A DNA stretch of 64,000 nt from Chitinolyticbacter albus (GTDB taxonomy: Bacteria > Pseudomonadota > Gammaproteobacteria > Burkholderiales > Chitinibacteraceae). Below, one piece after another: positions 54,390-64,000 of the stretch. The stretch spans positions 186,001-250,000 of the forward strand of contig NZ_JANBVF010000001.1 in NCBI RefSeq assembly GCF_024437655.1, read 5' to 3'. The translations under genes were made by a program, and so were the position numbers. The notes below the pieces were generated by a model. The model worked only from the letters and a program-made list of their open reading frames with translations. It searched no databases and had not been told where the DNA came from. How positions within the stretch are numbered: position 1 is the stretch's first letter; every line of letters starts with the position of its first letter.

Positions 54390-55745
54390 GTGTTCACCGA
54401 ATTGTCAAGCGTTTCACACGCCGCAGTAAGTATCACAGAACTGAATCGTCGCGTACGCGATCTTCTTGAAGGCAGCTTTCCGGTGATGTGGGTGGCCGGC
54501 GAGGTATCAAACTTCAAACGGTACGGCTCGGGCCACTGCTATTTCAGTCTCAAGGACACCGCCGCACAGGTGCGCTGCGTGATGTTCCGCAACCGTGCCG
54601 CCCTGCTCGATTTCGAGCCGCGCGAAGGCATGCAGGTCGAGGCGCGCGTCGTCGTCACCCTCTACGAGGCGCGCGGCGACTTCCAGCTCACCGTCGAGGC
54701 GATGAGGCCGGCGGGCCTTGGCACGCTGTTCGAGGCATTCGAAGCGCTCAAGAAAAAGCTTGCGGGCGCAGGCCTGTTCGACGCGGCGAGAAAACGTGTG
54801 CTGCCGGCGTTTCCACGCGCCATCGGCATTGTGACCTCGCCGCGCGCGGCCGCGCTGCGCGATGTGCTGACTGCGCTGGCCCGGCGCATGCCCGGCCTGC
54901 CGGTCATTCTGTACCCGACCGCCGTGCAAGGCGCCGCGGCGGCGACCGAGATCGCTGCAGCGATCCGCAGCGCCAGCGCGCGCAATGAAGTCGATACGCT
55001 CATCGTCTGCCGCGGTGGCGGCAGCCTGGAAGATCTGTGGTCGTTCAACGAGGAAATCGTCGCGCGCGCCATCGCCGACTGCGCAATGCCGGTGGTGAGC
55101 GGGGTCGGCCACGAAACCGACTTCACCATCGCCGATTTCGTCGCCGACGTCCGCGCCGCAACCCCGACCGCCGCCGCTGAACTGGCCAGCCCCAACCGGG
55201 CCGAATGGCGGGCACGGATCGAGGCACTCGGCCGCCAGCTGGCTCGCAATCAGGAACGCGCGCTGCAGCAGCGCATGCAAAAGCTCGATCAGTTGGCACG
55301 CCGGCTGCGCCATCCGGGCGAGCGACTGGCCTTGCAGGGCTCCCGGCTGGGCGCGCTGGCGCAGCGCCTGGAGCAGCTGCGCCAGCGCCGGCTGGCTCGG
55401 GTCGACGAACAACTGGACCGGGCCCGATTGCGACTGGCCTACGCCCGCCCCGACCTGCCTGCGCTGTGGGCACGACTGGCCGCGCTACAAGGTCGATTGC
55501 CCACCGCATTGGCGCATGCCAACGAGCGCCGCACGGCACGGCTGGCGCAGTTGCGCGTGAGATTGGACGCCCTCAATCCGGAGGCAGTGTTGTCGCGCGG
55601 CTACGCGCTCATCGAGCGCCAGGATCAGGTGGTCACCAGTGCCGCGGCCCTGCACGGCGGCGACCCCTTGCGCCTGCGCTTCGCCGACGGCGCGGTCGAT
55701 GCGGTGGTGACTCAGGGCACGGGAGAGCAGACGGCACTGTTCTGA
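54390..55745 (+). CDS. xseA: exodeoxyribonuclease VII large subunit
   Basis: A 451-residue nuclease subunit acting on single-stranded DNA. An N-terminal OB domain (VAGEVSNFKRYGSGHCYFSLKD) is followed by the catalytic block (GIVTSPRAAALRD, IVCRGGGSLEDLWSFNEE, GVGHETDFTIADFVAD) and a long helical, Arg/Gln/Leu-rich coiled coil. GTG at 54390 was chosen since it fits AGGGC at 54376-54380 and the family start (ITELNRRVRDLLE). The small subunit gene xseB is not adjacent. Confidence 0.94.
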   Translation: MFTELSSVSHAAVSITELNRRVRDLLEGSFPVMWVAGEVSNFKRYGSGHCYFSLKDTAAQVRCVMFRNRAALLDFEPREGMQVEARVVVTLYEARGDFQLTVEAMRPAGLGTLFEAFEALKKKLAGAGLFDAARKRVLPAFPRAIGIVTSPRAAALRDVLTALARRMPGLPVILYPTAVQGAAAATEIAAAIRSASARNEVDTLIVCRGGGSLEDLWSFNEEIVARAIADCAMPVVSGVGHETDFTIADFVADVRAATPTAAAELASPNRAEWRARIEALGRQLARNQERALQQRMQKLDQLARRLRHPGERLALQGSRLGALAQRLEQLRQRRLARVDEQLDRARLRLAYARPDLPALWARLAALQGRLPTALAHANERRTARLAQLRVRLDALNPEAVLSRGYALIERQDQVVTSAAALHGGDPLRLRFADGAVDAVVTQGTGEQTALF

Positions 55746-56185
55746 CCCGGGCTGCCGCGGCCGGTCGGCTCGGGCCCCCGATTGCGCCCGGCGCGCTTGC
55801 TCAGTCTCCGGGCCGAGGCTCTGCGCCGCGCCGGAACGCCCGATCGCGCGCTCGACCGGCTGGCAAGCTGCGTCGCCTGGCCTCATCCAGGACAAGCACA
55901 TGGCTGCGCCGACAGCATCACCCCCGCCGTGCGACAACGGTCATGGCGTGGAGATTAACGATAACAGCGGACCGGCCTCCTGATGGCCGGGCCAGCCGCC
56001 ACGCTCCGGGTCGCCGTTGTGCAGCACACCGCGCACCAGCCTACCGCTTAACGGGCATCCATCAGCCCCAACAGGCAGAACGGCAGCAATCCCTCGCCGG
56101 ACGGCCTCGCCGCACTTGTAAGCCCTCACTATGATCGGACTCAGGGTCGGCACAGGCCCACTGCGACAAACTGAGGATGGGGACA
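55746..56185. other. 440-bp GC-rich gap with one hairpin, no supported gene
   Basis: No open frame here has a signal, domain or ribosome site I can support. A hairpin CCGGCC/GGCCGG lies at 55972-55990 without a T-tract, and TATGAT (56130-56135) could be a -10 for the next gene. It could be a decayed gene, but I see no recognisable remnants. Confidence 0.5.
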
Positions 56186-56770
56186 ATGGAAACGATCAAG
56201 CTCGGGGTGCTCTACGCACACCTGATCGCCGTGTGCTTTGCGCTCGTAGCGGTGCTCAAGGCGGACTATCGGCTTTGGGGCTGGCGCGGCCAGGTACTCG
56301 ACAGCACGCGGCGGCGTTATCTGGAACACACGCAGCTCATGGTGACACGCCTGCTGGTCTTGCTGTGGGGCACCGGTCTGATGATGATCGTGCTCGGTTA
56401 CGCCAAGGATGGCAGCCACTATCTCGCCAATCCCAAGCTCTGGGCCAAGCTCACCGTGGTGCTGATCCTGACGTTGAATGGCGCCCTGTTGCACCGCATC
56501 GTGTTTCCCCTCCTCACGGTGCGGCTCTCGTTCTGCGAGCTGCCACTGCAGGAGCGCCTGATCGTCGGCACGCTGGGCGCCCTGTCTTGCAGCAGCTGGC
56601 TGTTCGCGGCCATGCTCGGCGTCGCCCGGGACTGGAGCTATCGCGAGCCCTATACGCTGCAACTTGGCCTCTATCTGCTCGTGTTGCTGTTCGCGCTGTC
56701 TGGCGCCCTCATCCTGGCGGTGATGCCAGGCAGCCTGGGTCGGGTGCGGGCCCGCGGCCGGGCATACTGA
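56186..56770 (+). CDS. integral membrane protein, function unknown
   Basis: A 194-residue inner-membrane protein with about five hydrophobic helices (near residues 5-25, 50-72, 87-108, 121-145, 156-180). The overall pattern is reminiscent of CopD/DUF2214-like membrane proteins, but the match is not firm. His residues in helix 1 (YAHLIAV) and between helices (LLHRIVFPL) could bind a metal or haem. The ATG at 56186 follows GAGG by 9 bp; one three codons earlier is also possible. Confidence 0.68.
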   Translation: METIKLGVLYAHLIAVCFALVAVLKADYRLWGWRGQVLDSTRRRYLEHTQLMVTRLLVLLWGTGLMMIVLGYAKDGSHYLANPKLWAKLTVVLILTLNGALLHRIVFPLLTVRLSFCELPLQERLIVGTLGALSCSSWLFAAMLGVARDWSYREPYTLQLGLYLLVLLFALSGALILAVMPGSLGRVRARGRAY

Positions 56771-56789
56771 AGCTTAGGCTGCGCAAACA

Positions 56790-56813
56790 AAAAAACCCGG
56801 CCTCGGCCGGGTT
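56790..56813 (-). terminator. terminator of the 2OG-Fe(II) oxygenase gene
   Basis: AACCCGGCC (56794-56802) with GGCCGGGTT (56805-56813); on the minus strand the stem is followed by a run of seven T. It can also act weakly on the plus strand. Confidence 0.88.
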
Positions 56814-56837
56814 CGTTGCGCTACTTAGTTGTGCGGC

Positions 56838-57734
56838 TTAGCTGAAGTTCTGCTCGCGCATCCACTTGGTGGCGATCCATTTCTCGCCCTTGCGGACCGG
56901 CGCGCCGCCGTGCAGCGTCAGCGGATCGACCTGGCTCGTGCTGTTGCAGTACTCGAAGTACACGGCCGAGCCCTTGCGCGGTGTCACCGACAGGCCGAGC
57001 TCCGGGAAGATGGTCTCGCCGCCGTCCTCGACATCGTTCAGGTACATGATCAGCGTGGATACGCGCTGGCCGCCATTCTTCAGATGCACGTGGCTGCCCT
57101 GATCCTGCGGCGGGAAATAGTCGTAATGCGGCTTGTACTCGCCGCCGACCTGGTAGTTGAGAATCTGGATGCCCTCGCCCTTCTCCACCGGCCACTGCAT
57201 CAGCTGCGACAGGCGCTCGTCCAGCATCGCGACGAACTCGCTCTCACGCACGTGGAAAAAGGTGCCGAAACTGGTGCGATCATCGATGATCTCGTCGCGT
57301 CCGGTGGTCGGATCGACGATGGCCGAGCGCTTGAGCTTCTTTTCCGACAGCCGCACCATCTCGTCACACTCCTCGGGCGAGAGCAGGTTGTCGAACACCA
57401 GCACCACGGGCTTCTCGACGCGCATCACGACCTTCACGTCGCGATCAGCGGTCTTGATCACGCTGCCCTGCATCGGGATGCGCGGCGTCTCGTAGGCATA
57501 GCCGGACTTGATCGCCCGCTGCTGACCGCTTTCCGCGCCCGGCAGCGTTACCGCCGTCGCGCCCTGCCCCTGGCCGCTGGCCGAGACGAAATGGAACACG
57601 ATGGCGTTGGCAAACATGGGGTCGAAACTCTTGCCGACCATGACTTCGACCAGCGATTGCGGGGTGCAGCCACGGCCCAGATTTTCCAGGATCCAGGACT
57701 GCCACTCGGGGGACAAATGGGTGATCTTGCTCAT
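56838..57734 (-). CDS. 2OG-Fe(II) oxygenase, prolyl 4-hydroxylase-like
   Basis: A 298-residue dioxygenase. The C-terminal double-stranded beta-helix domain (about 110-298) carries the iron ligands HYD (KPHYDYF) and a later His in LTLHGGAPVRKGEKW, whose Lys binds 2-oxoglutarate. The N-terminal about 90 residues form a separate helical region (ITHLSPEWQSWILENLGRG). Bacterial homologs hydroxylate proline in collagen-like or EF-Tu-like substrates; the substrate here is unknown. GGAGGAAG precedes the ATG at 57734. Divergent from purB across 268 bp, which contain only a promoter. Confidence 0.9.
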   Translation of the reverse strand: MSKITHLSPEWQSWILENLGRGCTPQSLVEVMVGKSFDPMFANAIVFHFVSASGQGQGATAVTLPGAESGQQRAIKSGYAYETPRIPMQGSVIKTADRDVKVVMRVEKPVVLVFDNLLSPEECDEMVRLSEKKLKRSAIVDPTTGRDEIIDDRTSFGTFFHVRESEFVAMLDERLSQLMQWPVEKGEGIQILNYQVGGEYKPHYDYFPPQDQGSHVHLKNGGQRVSTLIMYLNDVEDGGETIFPELGLSVTPRKGSAVYFEYCNSTSQVDPLTLHGGAPVRKGEKWIATKWMREQNFS

Positions 57735-57837
57735 CAACAAACTTCCTCCATCAATCGTCTTTGGATTTATAGGTAGTAATGCTTTTTGTAAGCTTATAAG
57801 GTCATTCTTCAACACTATCCTCGCCTTGTCATCCTGA

Positions 57838-59373
<1,536 letters not shown>

Positions 59374-59404
59374 TCGCCCCCCGCTCCAGCAAGAGGAAAT
59401 TCGC

Positions 59405-60877
59405 TTGAAACGCAAAGTGCTGATCGTGGCCGCCGCGGCGGCCGTGGGTCTGTCCGCCGCCTACATGGGCGGCGCCTGGTGGTCTGGCCGCGCGGTCGAG
59501 CAGACGCTCGCCAAGCAGCATCAATGGCTGGCCAGCCTGCCTTACTTCGTGATCAGCGATCGCAGCTACCGCCGTGGCTGGTTCTCGTCGACCGAGACCG
59601 CCACGCTCAAGCTCAATCCTCAACTTTACCGTTTCGTGCTCGAACGCGAAGGCGAGCCGTTGCCGCAATTCGAAGTGCGCTACACGCAGCATGTGCGGCA
59701 CGGCCCGCTGCCGCTGTTGCTGTCGGGCAACCCGATGCCCTACAAGGCCGTGGTCACCACTGACTTCGCCTTCTCGCCCGAGACGCGGAAATTTCTCGCC
59801 AAGCTGTTTGGCGAACAAAAACCGATCAGCGTCGAAAACCGTATCAGCTTTGGTGACGACAGCAAGATGTCGGTCAACATTCCGGCCTTCGAGTACGAGG
59901 AAACGCTGGCCGGCGTGAAGGTGAAATGGCAGGGGCTGGCCGCGCGCATCGACTACGACGGCAATTTCGACAAGGTGAAGCTCGACGCCAGCGTGCCCGG
60001 CCTTACCGGCACCGTGCGCGACAAGGGCAGCTTTGCGCTGGAAGGGCTCAGCCTCAAGCTCGATCAAGTACGTGGCAAGAGCACGCTGATGCTGGGCACC
60101 ACCAGCGCCAGCGTACGCGCCTTGGCGCTGGAGCTGCTGGAAGGCCATCCGCTCAAGCTCAGGATGGAAAACCTCGGCTACACCAGCCGCTTGAACGAGA
60201 CCGGTGATTTCGTCGACGGCAGCGCCGACATGCAACTGGCCAAGCTCACCATCAACGGCCAGCAGTACGGCCCCGCCACGCTGCAGACCGAAGCGAAGCA
60301 TCTGCACGCGCCCACGCTCGCCAAACTCGGTCGTGAGCTCACTCGCCTGCAACAGCAAAGCACCGATCGCGAACAGCTGACCGAGGCGCTGCTCAAGCTC
60401 GCGCGCGAGGAAGGCTTGCCGCTGCTGGAGCACGATCCGACGCTGGCGGTGAAATCGCTGCACGTGCGCGTGCCCGATGGCGACATCCGCTTCGCCGGCC
60501 ACGTCAACCTCAAGGGCTTCAAGCGCAGCGATCTGGAACAGCCGGCGCTATTCGTGAAGAAGCTCAACGCCGACGCCGATTTCAGCATGCCGCGCAAGGT
60601 GGTGGAGACGGTGGCGAGCTGGCAGGCGCGGGTGATGTTCGGCGGGGCGGACAGCCAGATCGCCGAGGCCGATCTCGATTTCCTGGTCAACCAGTTCGTC
60701 GAAGGTCAGTTGCAACGCATGGCCAGCCAGAACCTGATCCGCATCGACGGCGAAACGCTGTCGGCACGCGCCTCGCTCGCTGCAGGCCGCTTCGTGCTCA
60801 ACGGTCGCGAAGTGCCTATGCCGTGGGATGCGTCGCAACCCGAAGCCGAAGCGCCGCCCGAACTCGACGACAATTGA
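59405..60877 (+). CDS. YdgA/DUF945-family protein
   Basis: A 490-residue protein with an N-terminal membrane anchor or signal (KRKVLIVAAAAAVGLSAAY) and a large periplasmic domain of DUF945 type (SYRRGWFSSTETATLKLNP, VRHGPLPLL). E. coli YdgA is a periplasmic-facing inner-membrane protein of unknown role, linked to motility or the envelope. TTG at 59405 is used as start: GAGGAAA lies 8 bp before it and no nearer ATG or GTG fits. Confidence 0.9.
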   Translation: MKRKVLIVAAAAAVGLSAAYMGGAWWSGRAVEQTLAKQHQWLASLPYFVISDRSYRRGWFSSTETATLKLNPQLYRFVLEREGEPLPQFEVRYTQHVRHGPLPLLLSGNPMPYKAVVTTDFAFSPETRKFLAKLFGEQKPISVENRISFGDDSKMSVNIPAFEYEETLAGVKVKWQGLAARIDYDGNFDKVKLDASVPGLTGTVRDKGSFALEGLSLKLDQVRGKSTLMLGTTSASVRALALELLEGHPLKLRMENLGYTSRLNETGDFVDGSADMQLAKLTINGQQYGPATLQTEAKHLHAPTLAKLGRELTRLQQQSTDREQLTEALLKLAREEGLPLLEHDPTLAVKSLHVRVPDGDIRFAGHVNLKGFKRSDLEQPALFVKKLNADADFSMPRKVVETVASWQARVMFGGADSQIAEADLDFLVNQFVEGQLQRMASQNLIRIDGETLSARASLAAGRFVLNGREVPMPWDASQPEAEAPPELDDN

Positions 60878-60981
60878 GCAGGCCAGCGGCCTCACCGGTC
60901 CACGACAAGCGGTGGCCTCTCGCCGCCGCCGCTTGGCTGGGTTATCGTAAGCACTGTCGTCTCCAACCCAGCAATATCGCC

Positions 60982-61239
60982 ATGCGCTTTGCCGTGCTCT
61001 TCGCCAGCCTGTTCCTGCTCATCGCCTGTAGCCGCCTCACTCCCGAGCAATACGCCAAGATCGAATCCGGCATGCCGCGCAGCGCGGTGATCGAGCTTCT
61101 GGGTGAACCCGACCAGACCGATGGCGCCAGCATGCTCGGCTTCTCGGGCGAGCGTGCCATCTGGCAAAGCGGCGACACCACGTTGACCATCCGTTTCGTC
61201 AACGATCAGGTGTTCAGCAAGGACATGCAAAAAAGCTGA
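60982..61239 (+). CDS. small SmpA/DUF3862-like lipoprotein
   Basis: An 85-residue lipoprotein (LLIAC) with the SmpA/BamE-like fold pattern (LTPEQYAKIESGMPRSAVIELLGEPDQ, IRFVNDQVF). DUF3862 members are short relatives of BamE; a role in outer-membrane assembly is possible but unproven. It is convergent with the ChbG-like gene, with only 3 bp between. Confidence 0.85.
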   Translation: MRFAVLFASLFLLIACSRLTPEQYAKIESGMPRSAVIELLGEPDQTDGASMLGFSGERAIWQSGDTTLTIRFVNDQVFSKDMQKS

Positions 61240-61242
61240 GCA

Positions 61243-62133
61243 TCAGCCCAGCGCCTCGCGCAAGGCGTGCAGGCCACTCAGTTTGAAACCGCGCGCCCCA
61301 ATGGCCTGGCGCAAGGCATCGCTACCCAGTAGCTGCCGATCAGCCACCCGGGTTGGCCAGTCCTTGTGCGCAATGGCCCGCAACTCCGGCGTATCGTTAG
61401 CCGGGTGGCCGACCAGACAATGCACGCCCGGCCCACGCGTATCCAGCCAGTCGCAGACCCACGCCAGGCGTGCCTCGGGCTCGGTATGGGCGTTGAACGG
61501 CATCACCTCCCAGCTATCGAGCAGCATGGCGTCGCCCGCCCCCTCGGCCGCCAGCGCCTGCTGCGCCACCGCCTCACCCCATTCGTCCGACACCACAGCC
61601 AGCCGCGATACCTCGGCAGCGGTACGCGGCAACAGCGGCGGCAGCCGGTGTTCACGGCACAGATCGAGATAGATGGTGGCAAGGCCGGGATGGAACAGCG
61701 TCAGCATGTGGCTATCGAGGTGGGATAGCACGATGCCGAGCTGCAGCGCCCGATCGACCTGTGCAGCCAGTTCGCGCCTTGCCGCCATCAGGTCGAGGGC
61801 GGCATGCGTATGAATGGCCCTGGGATGAAAATAGCCGCTGTCGTCGGTCAACCCGTGACCCGGCCCGGTGACGGGCCCCCAGCGATAGACGTTCCACTCG
61901 CAATTGAGCGTCAGATGCAGTCCCAGGTCCGCGGCCGGGCCACGCTCGCGTGCCAGCTCTGCTGCGGCCGGAAACCATGGACAGGGCGCCATCGCCGAGG
62001 CGGAGGTCAGCAGGCCTTCATCGAGCAAGCCGCGCCAGGCTGATACGGTCGCCTCGCACATGCCGATATCGTCAGCATGCAGGATCAGGATACGGTCGTG
62101 CTCGGCGTAACCGAGCCGTTGCAGCGTGTTCAT
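61243..62133 (-). CDS. ChbG/YdjC-family carbohydrate deacetylase
   Basis: A 296-residue cytoplasmic metal-dependent deacetylase. Metal ligands are in LHADDIGMCEATV (Asp-Asp), LGLHLTLNCEWN and LSHLDSHMLTLFHP; the C-terminal VGHPAND is also typical. E. coli ChbG removes an acetyl group from chitobiose-6-phosphate; others act on related glycans. A chitin link would fit a chitin-degrading organism, but the substrate is not proven. It is a single gene, divergent from nothing near; upstream is the hybrid kinase on the same strand. Confidence 0.92.
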   Translation of the reverse strand: MNTLQRLGYAEHDRILILHADDIGMCEATVSAWRGLLDEGLLTSASAMAPCPWFPAAAELARERGPAADLGLHLTLNCEWNVYRWGPVTGPGHGLTDDSGYFHPRAIHTHAALDLMAARRELAAQVDRALQLGIVLSHLDSHMLTLFHPGLATIYLDLCREHRLPPLLPRTAAEVSRLAVVSDEWGEAVAQQALAAEGAGDAMLLDSWEVMPFNAHTEPEARLAWVCDWLDTRGPGVHCLVGHPANDTPELRAIAHKDWPTRVADRQLLGSDALRQAIGARGFKLSGLHALREALG

Positions 62134-62209
62134 GGTTCCTCCTCGTCACCGCCTGATTCGGCAGGGCTGGAACCAGTATAACGAGCCGCCGTAAGCTTAC
62201 CTCAACCGT

Positions 62210-64000
62210 CTAGGCAATACGCAAGGCTGGCACAGCCGCGCCGACGTCGAGCAGCTGCTCGATCATGCCACGCAGCCGGGCAAGATCCAGCGGCTTGGCG
62301 AGGTAGGCGTCCATGCCAGCATCGCGGCACAGCGCCTCGCCCTCGGCCTGCGCATTGGCGGTCAGCGCGATGATGGGCAGCATGCGCGTCTCGGGGTGCG
62401 CACGCAGTCTTCGCGTCGCCTCCAGCCCGTCCATCACCGGCATTTGCCAGTCCATCAGCACCAGATCGAACGGCTGCGCGTCGGCAAGCTCGACGGCCTG
62501 CAAGCCATTTTCCGCAGTGACGATGTCGTAGCCGAACTGCTGCAGGTAACGCACCACCACCCGCTGGTTCACCGCGCTGTCCTCGGCCAACAGGATACGA
62601 TGGCGGCCGCGCACGCGTTCGGGCACCGACTCGCTCGCATCCTCGCGCGCACCGACCAGCAGCGTATGCAGTGCGCGTGCCAGCGCCATCTTGCCCAGCG
62701 GCGGCTTGATCAGATACCGGGTCAGCGCGCCGTCGTCGCGTGGTGGATGCCAGGCAAACACCACGCAGGGTATCTCGCCTTGTGCGCGCACCTCGTCGCA
62801 CAGCAGCACCTCGGCCTCGGCCGGCTGGCACCAGATCGCACCGGCGCGCTCCAGATAGCGTTCGATCTCGCCGCGCCATGGCAGCTCACCGTGCCAGGCA
62901 ACGCGTCGCCCGGCGAGAAAGGCCAGCTGATGCGGCAACGGCTCCCACTGCAGCTGCCATTCTGGCCCAGGATTGGCGGGTTCGGCCGGCAGCTTGAACC
63001 AGAAGCGCGAGCCCTGCCCTTCCTGTGACTGCACGCCGATTTCGCCCCCCATCAGCTCGACCAAGAGCTTGCAGATTGCCAGCCCCAGCCCGGTGCCGCC
63101 ATAGCGGCGGGTCGAGCCCGAATCGGCCTGGTAGAAGCGGCTGAACAGCTGATCGATCTTGCCCGCGGCGATGCCGATGCCGGTATCGATGATCGCGATG
63201 CGCGGCGCGCCGGCATCGTGATCGAGCCGCACCGTCACGCGCCCCGCTTCGGTGAACTTGAGTGCGTTGCCGATCAGATTGACCAGCACCTGCTTGAGGC
63301 GCGCTGCATCGCCGAAATAGCCAGCTGGCAAGTCGTCGGCGATATCGAGCGTCAGCGTCAGCTCCTTCTCGGCCACGCGCGCGGCGAGGATGGAACAGGC
63401 TTGTGCCGCGACCACACGCAGATCGAACGGTTCACGCGTCAATTCCAGCTTGCCGGCCTCGATCTTGGAAAAATCGAGCAGATCATTGATCAGCGTGAGC
63501 AGCGTCTCGCCCGAGTGGCCGATGGTGGCGACGTACTCGCGCTGCTCATCGGTCAGGTGGGTCTGCGTCAAGAGCTGCAGAAAACCCAGGATGCCATTCA
63601 GCGGCGTGCGGATTTCATGGCTGATGGTGGCAATGAACTCGCTCTTGGCCTGGTTGGCAGCCTCGGCGGCGTCGCGCGCCAGCGCCAGCTCCTGCGCCTG
63701 GGCCGACAGCTGGGCGTTGAGTTCGCGCGTTTCCTGCTCGGCGCGCTTCACCCGGATCAGCTGCGCCAGGATGGACGCGAACAGCTTGAGCACCTCGCGC
63801 TGGTACGGCTGCAACGGCCGCCGGTGCAGGAAATTGTCGCAGGCAATCCAGCCGATGAAGCGGTGATCCACCCACAGTCCGGCCAGCGCATTCCAGCCAC
63901 GGCCGACCACGACCTTGTCGTAATAGAGCGCGGCATCCTCGTTGACGATCACCGTATCGGGCTTTTTCAGCGCCTCCTTGACCATGGGATGCAGCGGCAA
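62210..64000 (-). CDS. hybrid sensor histidine kinase, 3' part (cut by window end)
   Basis: 596 C-terminal residues are visible; the start lies outside. Order: end of a GAF-type sensory domain ([19 protein letters not shown]), a coiled coil (about 85-120), HisKA with the phospho-His in [11 protein letters not shown], HATPase_c with DTGIGIA and GGTGLGLAI, a degenerate receiver-like domain (about 355-460; lacks the N-terminal acidic pair), and a true receiver ([24 protein letters not shown], then LAKP). It probably phosphorylates its own receiver and an outside phosphotransfer protein. The signal sensed is unknown. Confidence 0.93.
   Translation of the reverse strand: MPLHPMVKEALKKPDTVIVNEDAALYYDKVVVGRGWNALAGLWVDHRFIGWIACDNFLHRRPLQPYQREVLKLFASILAQLIRVKRAEQETRELNAQLSAQAQELALARDAAEAANQAKSEFIATISHEIRTPLNGILGFLQLLTQTHLTDEQREYVATIGHSGETLLTLINDLLDFSKIEAGKLELTREPFDLRVVAAQACSILAARVAEKELTLTLDIADDLPAGYFGDAARLKQVLVNLIGNALKFTEAGRVTVRLDHDAGAPRIAIIDTGIGIAAGKIDQLFSRFYQADSGSTRRYGGTGLGLAICKLLVELMGGEIGVQSQEGQGSRFWFKLPAEPANPGPEWQLQWEPLPHQLAFLAGRRVAWHGELPWRGEIERYLERAGAIWCQPAEAEVLLCDEVRAQGEIPCVVFAWHPPRDDGALTRYLIKPPLGKMALARALHTLLVGAREDASESVPERVRGRHRILLAEDSAVNQRVVVRYLQQFGYDIVTAENGLQAVELADAQPFDLVLMDWQMPVMDGLEATRRLRAHPETRMLPIIALTANAQAEGEALCRDAGMDAYLAKPLDLARLRGMIEQLLDVGAAVPALRIA

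Overview
The window is a gene-dense, high-GC stretch of a Gram-negative chromosome, with no phage, plasmid, rRNA, tRNA or CRISPR signal. Several things suggest a free-living betaproteobacterium of the Neisseriales type, close to the chitin- and plant-polymer-degrading Chromobacteriaceae/Chitinibacteraceae. These are the order pilT-pilU beside yggS-proC-yggT-yggU, the run exbB-exbD-lpxK-Trm112-kdsB-adk, the cutA-dsbD-TlpA cluster, and a secreted glycoside hydrolase under a LacI-type operator. The lineage is inferred from gene order and protein style, not from a marker gene.

Layout. 1-4.2 kb: 5' part of a LacI-family repressor, a perfect 16-bp operator, a secreted GH3 glucosidase lipoprotein with two C-terminal beta-sandwich modules, and a His-rich YXWGXW protein. 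4.3-9.9 kb: truC, a lone amino-acid-type binding lipoprotein, two small unknown genes, a gamma-carbonic anhydrase-like protein and oligopeptidase A. 10-14 kb: two tandem M30-type zinc metallopeptidase lipoproteins and a translationally coupled small lipoprotein. 14-20 kb: tyrS, an M23 endopeptidase, anmK and an MFS-acyltransferase fusion. 20-24.5 kb: pilT-pilU-fimV on the minus strand. 24.5-34.9 kb: yggS-proC-yggT-yggU, fxsA/cutA with interlocking start codons, dsbD-tlpA-DUF815, DUF3224, a Nudix-ThiE fusion, a DUF4124-glutaredoxin protein, exonuclease III and a Crp/Fnr regulator. 34.9-41.2 kb: HAD phosphatase, DUF3291, lytic transglycosylase, proS, amidase and an imelysin-like protein. 41.2-48.2 kb: a structured inverted-repeat element, a PhnD-like binding protein, an NSS-family Na+ symporter, a PEP-CTERM protein, trmO, a patatin lipoprotein and gpmA. 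48.2-54 kb, all minus strand: pdxJ, an RDD-pilin fusion, adk, kdsB, Trm112, lpxK, exbD, exbB. 54-64 kb: xseA, a membrane protein, a prolyl-4-hydroxylase-like oxygenase, purB, a DUF945 protein, a SmpA-like lipoprotein, a ChbG/YdjC deacetylase and a hybrid histidine kinase cut by the window edge.

Functional themes. Many genes serve the envelope: LPS (kdsB, lpxK), peptidoglycan turnover and recycling (M23, lytic transglycosylase, amidase, anmK), lipoproteins, periplasmic thiol chemistry (dsbD, TlpA, DUF4124-Grx) and type IV pilus retraction and polar organisation (pilT, pilU, fimV). The parts least explained by known housekeeping genes are the multi-hairpin element at 41366-41509, the RDD-pilin fusion at 49069-50037, the M30 peptidase pair with its small lipoprotein, and the DnaA-box cluster before xseA. 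No complete new system is evident; these are the leads worth testing.
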